Assembly (NCBI RefSeq): GCF_003034965.1
Contig: NZ_PZKE01000021.1
Span: 1-37,975 of the forward strand
From: Fuscovulum blasticum DSM 2131
Lineage (GTDB): Bacteria > Pseudomonadota > Alphaproteobacteria > Rhodobacterales > Rhodobacteraceae
Reading direction: 5' to 3'
DNA length: 37,975 nucleotides
Part shown: in pieces, positions 32,047 through 37,975 of the stretch
Numbering within the stretch: the first letter of the stretch is position 1
Layout of the letters: each line of letters opens with the position of its first letter
The notes under the pieces: model-generated
Told to the model about the DNA's origin: nothing
Database searches by the model: none
Seen by the model: the letters and a program-made list of their open reading frames with translations, nothing else
Made by a program: the position numbers and the translations under genes

Positions 32047-33525
32047 ATGTCAGGGGCGAAGCGGCTTTCGGAACTGGGCTTGAAGGCGCGCGAGGGCCGC
32101 AATCCGGTGCTGTCCGGTGTGACAAGCGACAGCCGGGCGGTGCGGCAGGGTGTGCTGTTCGCAGCCCTTCCGGGCAGCGCCCGGCACGGGGCCGATTTCA
32201 TTCCGCAGGCATTGGCGGCAGGGGCGGCGGCGATCCTGACCGACCCGATGGGGGCGATCATCGCGTCGGACGCGCTTGGCCTGTCGGATGCGGCCCTGGT
32301 CGTGGCGAATGACCCGCGCGAGGCGCTGGCCTATTCCGCCGCGCTGTGGTTCGGCGCCCAGCCCGAGACCATGGTCGCGGTGACGGGAACCAACGGCAAG
32401 ACCTCGGTCGCCACCTTTACCCGCCAGATATGGATGGCGCTGGGGCATGAGGCGATCAACATCGGCACCACCGGGGTTGAGGGCGCCTGGACGGCACCGT
32501 CCTCGCACACGACCCCCGATCCGGTGACGTTGCACCGGATGCTGGCCGAGGCCGCGGCGGCAGGGGTGACCCATGCCGCGATGGAGGCGTCGTCGCACGG
32601 GCTGGACCAGCGCCGGCTGGAAGGCGTGCGGCTGAAGGCGGCGGGTTTCACCAACCTGACGCAGGACCATCTGGATTATCACCACACGATGGAGGCCTAT
32701 CTGGCCGCCAAGGCGGGCCTCTTCTCGCGGCTGTTGCCCGAAGACGGGGTGGCTGTGGTGAACCTTGACGGGGCACATGCCTCGGAAATCGCCGAACTGG
32801 CGCTGGATCGGGGGCTGCGGCTGCTGACCGTGGGCAAGGGGCAGGGGGCCGACTTGCAGATCGCGGGCATCCGCCCCGATGCGACGGGGCAGGAGGTGCG
32901 CTATCTTTGGCAGGGTCGTGCGGTGCAGACCCGGCTGGGGCTGATCGGGGCGTTTCAGGCCGAGAATGTGGCGGTGGCGGCGGGGCTGGCCATCGGCGCG
33001 GGCGACGATGCCGATGCGGTTCTGGCAAGCCTGCCGAAACTGACCGGCGTGCGCGGGCGGATGCAACTGGTGGCGACGCGGAAGAACGGGGCTTCGGTCT
33101 TTGTCGATTATGCCCATACGCCCGACGCCATTGAAACTGCGCTGCAGGCGCTGCGGCCGCATGTGATGGGGCGGATCATCGTGGTCTTTGGCGCCGGTGG
33201 CGACCGCGACCGCGGCAAGCGCCCGCTGATGGGGGCTGCGGCCAAGGCACATGCCGATGTGCTGTATGTCACCGATGACAATCCGCGCAGCGAAGACCCG
33301 GCCAGCATCCGCGCGGCAATTCTGGAAGCCTGCCCCGAGGCGAATGAGGTGGGCGACCGCGCCGAGGCGATCCTTCGCGCGGTGGACGCCCTGCTGCCGG
33401 GCGACGCGCTGCTGATCGCCGGCAAGGGGCATGAGACCGGGCAGGTGATCAAGGGCGATGTGTTCCCCTTTGACGATGCCGAACAGGCATCAATCGCGGT
33501 GGCCGCACTGGATGGGGTGATCTGA
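32047..33525 (+). CDS. murE: UDP-MurNAc-Ala-Glu: meso-diaminopimelate ligase
   Basis: Encodes 492 residues. MurE adds the third stem residue to the peptidoglycan precursor in the cytoplasm. The N-terminal domain has SGVTSDSRAVRQGVLFAAL, the ATP loop is VTGTNGKTSVATF and the central region has TTPDPVTLHRML. The DNPRSEDP motif near residue 415 is diagnostic for meso-diaminopimelate rather than lysine specificity. GGAGG precedes the start. The stop overlaps the murF start (TGATG). Confidence 0.96.
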   Translation: MSGAKRLSELGLKAREGRNPVLSGVTSDSRAVRQGVLFAALPGSARHGADFIPQALAAGAAAILTDPMGAIIASDALGLSDAALVVANDPREALAYSAALWFGAQPETMVAVTGTNGKTSVATFTRQIWMALGHEAINIGTTGVEGAWTAPSSHTTPDPVTLHRMLAEAAAAGVTHAAMEASSHGLDQRRLEGVRLKAAGFTNLTQDHLDYHHTMEAYLAAKAGLFSRLLPEDGVAVVNLDGAHASEIAELALDRGLRLLTVGKGQGADLQIAGIRPDATGQEVRYLWQGRAVQTRLGLIGAFQAENVAVAAGLAIGAGDDADAVLASLPKLTGVRGRMQLVATRKNGASVFVDYAHTPDAIETALQALRPHVMGRIIVVFGAGGDRDRGKRPLMGAAAKAHADVLYVTDDNPRSEDPASIRAAILEACPEANEVGDRAEAILRAVDALLPGDALLIAGKGHETGQVIKGDVFPFDDAEQASIAVAALDGVI

Positions 33526-34964
33526 TGGCGCTGTGGACTTCGGCCGAGGCGGTGCAGGCGACCGGCGGGCAGGCTGTGGGCGACTGGGCGGTGACGGGCG
33601 TTTCAATCGACACCCGGACCCTGCAACCCGGTGATCTGTTCGTGGCCCTGAAAGACTTGCGCGACGGGCACGATTTCGTGGCGCAGGCACTGGCCAAGGG
33701 CGCGGCGGCGGCAATGGTTGCCCGCGTGCCCGAAGGCGTGGCTGCCGATGCGCCGCTGCTGGTGGTTGACGACGTGCTGGCGGCGCTGGCGCGGCTGGGG
33801 GCTGCCGGGCGGGCGCGGTGCCGGGCGCGGGTCGTGGGCGTGACCGGATCGGTCGGCAAGACCTCGACCAAGGAAATGCTGCGGGCGGTGCTGGCCGGGC
33901 AGGGGCGTGTTCATGCTGCCGAGGCCAGCTACAACAACCATTGGGGCGTGCCGCTGACGCTGGCGCGGATGCCGGCGGATTGCGATTTCGCCGTGATCGA
34001 GATCGGGATGAGCCACCCGGGAGAGATTGCGCCCCTGGCCCGGCTGGCGCGGCCGCATGTGGCGATGATCACCACCGTGGCGCCGGCCCATCTGGAGGCC
34101 TTTGCCGATCTGGCCGGCATCGCGCGGGAAAAGGCGTCGATCTTCGAGGGGCTGGAGCCGGACGGCGTGGCCGTGATCAACGCCGATCTGGAGACCACGC
34201 CGATCCTGATCGGGGCGGCACGGGCGGCTGCGGCGCGGGTGGTGACCTTTGGCGCCAGTGCCGGGGCCGATTATCGCCTGACCGATGCGCGGATCGCCGA
34301 TGAAACCACGGTGGCGCAGGCCCGGCACGGCGATCTGCCGGTGCTGTTCAAGGTGTCCTCGCCGGGCCGGCACTTCGTGCTGAACGCCTTGGGTGCGCTG
34401 GCGGTGGCCGAGGCGCTGGGGGCCGATCCGGCGATTGCCGCGCTGGACATCGGCCGTTGGGCGCCGCCGATCGGGCGAGGGATGCGCGAACGGCTGCTGC
34501 TGGATGTGGTGGACGAAACCTATTTCGACCTGATCGACGACGCCTTCAACGCCAATCCGGTTTCCATGGCGGCGGCGCTGGATGTGCTGATCGCGGCCCG
34601 CCCGACCGATGGCATGGGCCGGGTGGGCGGCGGCCGGCGGATCGCCATTCTGGGCGACATGCTGGAACTGGGGCCGACTGAGATCGAAAAGCATGTGGCG
34701 ATTGCCCGCCACCCGGGCCTGTCGGCCATTTCCATCATCCATTGCGTCGGCCCGCGTATGCGCGCGCTGTGGGAGGCGCTTCCGCGCAACCAGCGGGGCG
34801 ACTGGGTCGAGACCGCGCCCGAACTGGTGGCGCGGGCGCGCAACCTGTTCGATGCAGGGGATATCGTGCTGGTCAAGGGGTCGAAGGGGATCAAGGTCAG
34901 CCTTGTCGTTGACGCCCTGCGCAAAATGGGCCAAGCCGCGCCCCAAACAGAAGGGACAGAGTGA
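33525..34964 (+). CDS. murF: UDP-MurNAc-tripeptide: D-Ala-D-Ala ligase
   Basis: Encodes 479 residues. MurF completes the UDP-MurNAc-pentapeptide. Visible are the N-terminal VTGVSIDTRTLQPGDLFVAL, the P-loop GVTGSVGKTSTKEML, NNHWGVPLTLARMP, IEIGMSHPGEI and the C-terminal DAFNANPVSMAAAL with AILGDMLELG, all typical MurF blocks. It overlaps murE by one base and abuts mraY directly (stop at 34964, ATG at 34965). Confidence 0.96.
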   Translation: MALWTSAEAVQATGGQAVGDWAVTGVSIDTRTLQPGDLFVALKDLRDGHDFVAQALAKGAAAAMVARVPEGVAADAPLLVVDDVLAALARLGAAGRARCRARVVGVTGSVGKTSTKEMLRAVLAGQGRVHAAEASYNNHWGVPLTLARMPADCDFAVIEIGMSHPGEIAPLARLARPHVAMITTVAPAHLEAFADLAGIAREKASIFEGLEPDGVAVINADLETTPILIGAARAAAARVVTFGASAGADYRLTDARIADETTVAQARHGDLPVLFKVSSPGRHFVLNALGALAVAEALGADPAIAALDIGRWAPPIGRGMRERLLLDVVDETYFDLIDDAFNANPVSMAAALDVLIAARPTDGMGRVGGGRRIAILGDMLELGPTEIEKHVAIARHPGLSAISIIHCVGPRMRALWEALPRNQRGDWVETAPELVARARNLFDAGDIVLVKGSKGIKVSLVVDALRKMGQAAPQTEGTE

Positions 34965-36047
34965 ATGCTCTACTGGCTCACCCAATTCTCGGACGGCGGC
35001 GACGTTTTCAACCTGTTCCGCTACATCACCTTCCGGGCGGGTGGGGCCTTCGTCACCGCGCTGGTCTTTGGCTTCCTGTTCGGGCGCCCGCTGATTGATC
35101 TGCTGCGCCGCAAGCAGGGCAAGGGCCAGCCGATCCGCGATGACGGCCCGCAGACCCATTTCGCCAAGGCCGGCACGCCCACCATGGGCGGGCTGCTGAT
35201 CCTGTCGGCGCTGATGGTGTCAACGCTGCTCTGGGCGCGGCTGGACAACGGCTATGTCTGGATCGTGGTGCTGGTGACGCTGGCCTTCGGGCTGATCGGC
35301 TTTGCCGACGATTATGCCAAGGTGACCAAGCAGAACACCAAGGGCGTGTCGTCGCGGGTGCGCTTCCTGCTGGGGCTGATCATCGCCGGGCTTGCCAGCT
35401 ATGCGGCGGCCCAGTTCCACCCCGCCGACCTGACCAACCAGCTTGCCTTTCCGTTCTTCAAGAATGCCCTGCTGGATCTGGGCATCTTCTTCGTGCCCTT
35501 CGGCATGATCGTGATCGTCGGCGCGGCCAATGCCGTGAACCTGACCGACGGGCTGGACGGGCTGGCCATCATGCCGGTGATGATCGCCTGCGGCACGCTG
35601 GGCATCATCGCCTATGCGGTGGGCCGGGTCGACTATACCACCTATCTGGATGTGCATTACGTTCCCGGCACATCGGAACTGGTGATCTTTGCCGCCGCGT
35701 TGGCGGGCGCCGGGCTGGGCTTCCTGTGGTACAACGCACCTCCGGCGGCGGTGTTCATGGGCGATACCGGCAGCCTTGCCCTGGGCGGGGCCCTTGGCGC
35801 CATGGCGGTCTGCACCAAGCACGAGATCGTGCTGGCCATCGTCGGCGGGCTGTTCGTGGTCGAGGCGATGTCGGTCATCATCCAGGTCGCCTATTACAAG
35901 GCCACCAAGAAGCGCATCTTCCTGATGGCGCCGATCCACCACCATTTCGAAAAGAAGGGCTGGGCAGAGCCGCAGATCGTGATCCGGTTCTGGATCATCT
36001 CGGTCATTCTGGCGATGATCGGGCTGGCAACGCTGAAGCTGCGCTGA
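34965..36047 (+). CDS. mraY: Phospho-MurNAc-pentapeptide transferase (lipid I synthase)
   Basis: Encodes 360 residues with about ten membrane segments. MraY transfers phospho-MurNAc-pentapeptide to undecaprenyl phosphate at the inner membrane. The catalytic and family motifs are [45 protein letters not shown] and the histidine-rich [14 protein letters not shown]. It is the last cell-wall precursor gene of this cluster: murD, ftsW and murG, which usually follow, are not present in the window. Confidence 0.97.
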   Translation: MLYWLTQFSDGGDVFNLFRYITFRAGGAFVTALVFGFLFGRPLIDLLRRKQGKGQPIRDDGPQTHFAKAGTPTMGGLLILSALMVSTLLWARLDNGYVWIVVLVTLAFGLIGFADDYAKVTKQNTKGVSSRVRFLLGLIIAGLASYAAAQFHPADLTNQLAFPFFKNALLDLGIFFVPFGMIVIVGAANAVNLTDGLDGLAIMPVMIACGTLGIIAYAVGRVDYTTYLDVHYVPGTSELVIFAAALAGAGLGFLWYNAPPAAVFMGDTGSLALGGALGAMAVCTKHEIVLAIVGGLFVVEAMSVIIQVAYYKATKKRIFLMAPIHHHFEKKGWAEPQIVIRFWIISVILAMIGLATLKLR

Positions 36048-36146
36048 GACACATAGCGGGGCGCCGCCGATCGGCGGCACCGGATTTGACCGACAGCCTG
36101 CGCAAGATAGGCTGCGGTGTGAGGCAACGAGTAGAGAGGCAGGCAG

Positions 36147-37385
36147 ATGATCACGCGGCGGCTGTTCGGGCTATCGGTTCTTGGGGCGGCCCTTTCGGGG
36201 TGCGTCGGAGGCGGGTCTTCCTCGGGGATGCGCGGCCCGGGGGGCGAGGCACCGCCGCCGCAGCCGGTGCCGAACGCGGGTTTCGACGCCTGGGTTGACG
36301 GGTTCCGGGGCCGGGCTGCCGGACGGGGTATCTCGCAATCCACGCTGAACGCGGCTTTCGGCAATGCCGGGTTCCTGCCCGAGGTGATCGAGAAGGATCG
36401 CAACCAGACCGAGTTCAAGCGCACGCTGGAAGATTACCTCGCCATCGCCGCTTCGGACGAGCGGGTCTCGCTGGGGCGGCAGAAGTATTCGCAACTGGGC
36501 GGGCTCTTGTCGCAGATCGAGGGGCGCTATGGCGTCGAGCCGCATGTCGTGACCGCCTTCTGGGGGCTGGAGTCGTTCTACGGCACCCGGCGCGGTAATG
36601 TTCCGGTGATCTCGGCCTTGGCGACGCTGGCCTATGAGGGGCGGCGGGCTGATTTCTTTGAAAGCCAGCTTACGGCGGCGCTGAAGATCATCCAGAACGG
36701 CGACATCACGCCCGCGCGGATGACCGGAAGCTGGGCCGGGGCGATGGGGCATACCCAGTTCATCCCGACCACCTACCTGGCCTATGCGGCCGACTGGAAC
36801 GGTGACGGGCGGCGCGACATCTGGTCGGAAGATCCGGCGGATGCACTGGCTTCGACCGCGAATTATGTGGCGAAATCTGGCTGGGTGCATGGCCTGCCCT
36901 GGGGGATGGAGGTCAGCCTTCCGGCGGGCTTCTCGTCCGGCCTGCTGGGGCGGGGCAAGGGCAAGTCGGCGGCGGAATGGCAGGCCTTGGGTGTGCGCGC
37001 GGCAGACGGCGGCAGTTTGCAGGCCGGGTCCGTCGTGGCGCCGGGCGGGCTGTCCAGCCCGGCCTTCCTGCTGACGCGGAACTTCAACGTCATCCTGCGC
37101 TACAACAACGCGGAAAACTACGCCATCGGCGTGGGCCATCTGAGCGACCGCATCCGCGGTGCCGGCCCGATCCGCGGCAGTTTCGGCCCCGATGCCAACG
37201 GCCTGACCAAGACCGACCGGCAAGAAGTGCAGCGGCTGCTGACCGCCCAAGGCTATGATACCGGCGGCAGCGACGGGGTGATGGGCGCCAAGAGCAAGGC
37301 CGCCATCGAGGCCTATCAGGCCAGCCGCGGCATGGCCGTGACCGGCGTGGCCACGGCGGCCCTGCTGGCCGCGCTGCGCGGCTGA
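36147..37385 (+). CDS. MltB-family lytic murein transglycosylase, Tat-type lipoprotein
   Basis: Encodes 412 residues. The signal ITRRLFGLSVLGAALSGC combines a twin-arginine motif with a lipobox whose cysteine is C19, so export by Tat and lipidation are likely. The SLT/MltB domain spans about 45-340 with the catalytic E142 in FWGLESFYGTRRG, plus GSWAGAMGHTQFIPTTY and DGDGRRD-like DWNGDGRRDIWS. A C-terminal peptidoglycan_binding_1 domain (LTKTDRQEVQRLLTAQGYDTG, then SKAAIEAYQASRGM) completes it. The enzyme cleaves glycan strands to form anhydro-MurNAc. It lies 99 bases after mraY on the same strand. Confidence 0.93.
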   Translation: MITRRLFGLSVLGAALSGCVGGGSSSGMRGPGGEAPPPQPVPNAGFDAWVDGFRGRAAGRGISQSTLNAAFGNAGFLPEVIEKDRNQTEFKRTLEDYLAIAASDERVSLGRQKYSQLGGLLSQIEGRYGVEPHVVTAFWGLESFYGTRRGNVPVISALATLAYEGRRADFFESQLTAALKIIQNGDITPARMTGSWAGAMGHTQFIPTTYLAYAADWNGDGRRDIWSEDPADALASTANYVAKSGWVHGLPWGMEVSLPAGFSSGLLGRGKGKSAAEWQALGVRAADGGSLQAGSVVAPGGLSSPAFLLTRNFNVILRYNNAENYAIGVGHLSDRIRGAGPIRGSFGPDANGLTKTDRQEVQRLLTAQGYDTGGSDGVMGAKSKAAIEAYQASRGMAVTGVATAALLAALRG

Positions 37386-37396
37386 TCCTTTCGCGG

Positions 37397-37417
37397 GGGG
37401 GGCGGGCGCTGCCCCCC
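37397..37417 (+). terminator. GC-rich hairpin after the transglycosylase gene
   Basis: GGGGGGC pairs with GCCCCCC around a 7-base loop, followed by a T-rich TGCTTCTCTTGT. A probable terminator of the mltB-type transcript, without a clean T-run. Confidence 0.5.
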
Positions 37418-37528
37418 TGCTTCTCTTGTCCGCGACCCTTTCGCCCGCGCCGGAAACGCCGGTCGCAGGGCCTTGAAGGGGCCGGGGCGCCGCCCTACTG
37501 TCCCGGCGGACACGACAGGGAGGCCACC

Positions 37529-37975
37529 TTGGCCCAGAAACGCAGCATTTTCGAAGAGGTCGGCAGCGAACAGCCGGCCAGGCCGCCGGTGAAGGCACCG
37601 GGCGGCGGGTTGATCGACAGCCGGCCCAAGGGCGCCCGCAACGCGATCCGGCGCTGGCTGATCGTGCTGTTCCTGCTGGTGGTGGGCATGGTGGTGGTGG
37701 GCGGACTGACCCGTCTGACCGACAGTGGATTGTCGATCACCGAATGGCGCCCCGTGACCGGCATGGTGCCGCCCCTGTCGGAAACAGATTGGGCGGTCGA
37801 GTTCGAAAAATACAAGGCGACCCCGCAATTCGCCCTGCTGAACAGCCAGATGACGGTAGATGACTTCAAGTCGATCTACTGGTGGGAATGGAGCCACCGG
37901 CAGTTGGGCCGCCTGGTCGGGCTTGTCTGGGCCGCGGGATTTCTGTGGTTCCTGCTGCGCAAATCCATTCCATAC
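37529..37975 (+). CDS. ctaA: Heme A synthase, 5' part (runs off right edge)
   Basis: An open frame of 149 codons continues past the right edge. After a 40-residue cytoplasmic tail comes a membrane segment (about 43-60, WLIVLFLLVVGMVVVGGL) and the family signature LTRLTDSGLSITEWRPVTG, then YWWEWSHRQLGRLVGLVW with the conserved heme-ligand histidine. This is the alphaproteobacterial CtaA/COX15 type that converts heme O to heme A for cytochrome aa3 oxidase. The start is TTG at 37529, placed five bases after AGGGAGG; no ATG fits the N-terminus. Confidence 0.93.
   Translation, partial: MAQKRSIFEEVGSEQPARPPVKAPGGGLIDSRPKGARNAIRRWLIVLFLLVVGMVVVGGLTRLTDSGLSITEWRPVTGMVPPLSETDWAVEFEKYKATPQFALLNSQMTVDDFKSIYWWEWSHRQLGRLVGLVWAAGFLWFLLRKSIPY

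Overview
The window looks like chromosome of a GC-rich alphaproteobacterium of the family Rhodobacteraceae (Rhodobacter/Cereibacter/Paracoccus relatives). Gene families and order fit, the uvrD gene carries an alphaproteobacterial GTTC-N7-GTTC LexA box, and two RNA loci known from Rhodobacter sphaeroides are recognisable: a CcsR-type array of CCUCCUCCC-loop sRNAs behind a DUF1127 gene, and an UpsM-type attenuated leader in front of mraZ. No phage, insertion sequence or CRISPR array is visible. All assignments come from reading the sequence; no database search was run.

Layout. 1-4519: the start of a PilM/GspL-like gene leaving the left edge (minus), a SIMPL-domain exported protein, and an overlapping pair of unknown membrane-anchored proteins. 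4529-7019: metY and an Lrp/AsnC regulator (minus), divergent to a LysE/RhtB exporter. 7029-9051: a GT-A-like protein, dimethylarginine dimethylaminohydrolase and tRNA-Tyr (minus). 9187-10553: rlmB, a strong terminator (possibly of a small RNA) and a CoA-binding protein. 10563-15897: histidine genes hisB-hisH and hisA-hisF-hisE (minus), split by a four-gene plus-strand island (DUF2147, EamA exporter, stand-alone Ada zinc domain, VOC protein). 15978-16775: tRNA-Gly and a PhnA-type protein. 16868-20995: pyruvate carboxylase and a membrane protein (minus). 21152-24795: SOS-boxed uvrD converging on a BenE-family transporter.

24860-25484 (minus) holds a 71-residue DUF1127 gene followed by four tandem sRNA units. 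Each unit has two hairpins that present CCTCCTCCC in the loop, eight in all, with stems that change in sequence while staying complementary. Divergent to it is the Mrp/ApbC iron-sulfur carrier gene. A small membrane protein and a TetR regulator follow.

27732-28348 is a long non-coding leader. It contains period-10 GGGA repeats that look like MraZ operators, then a structured RNA ending in a near-perfect intrinsic terminator, then the division and cell-wall cluster mraZ-rsmH-ftsL-ftsI-murE-murF-mraY. The cluster stops after mraY; a Tat-type MltB lytic transglycosylase lipoprotein and the start of heme A synthase (ctaA, TTG start) follow.

The most notable content is the two RNA-based control loci about 3 kb apart and the stand-alone Ada-domain protein inside the his region.
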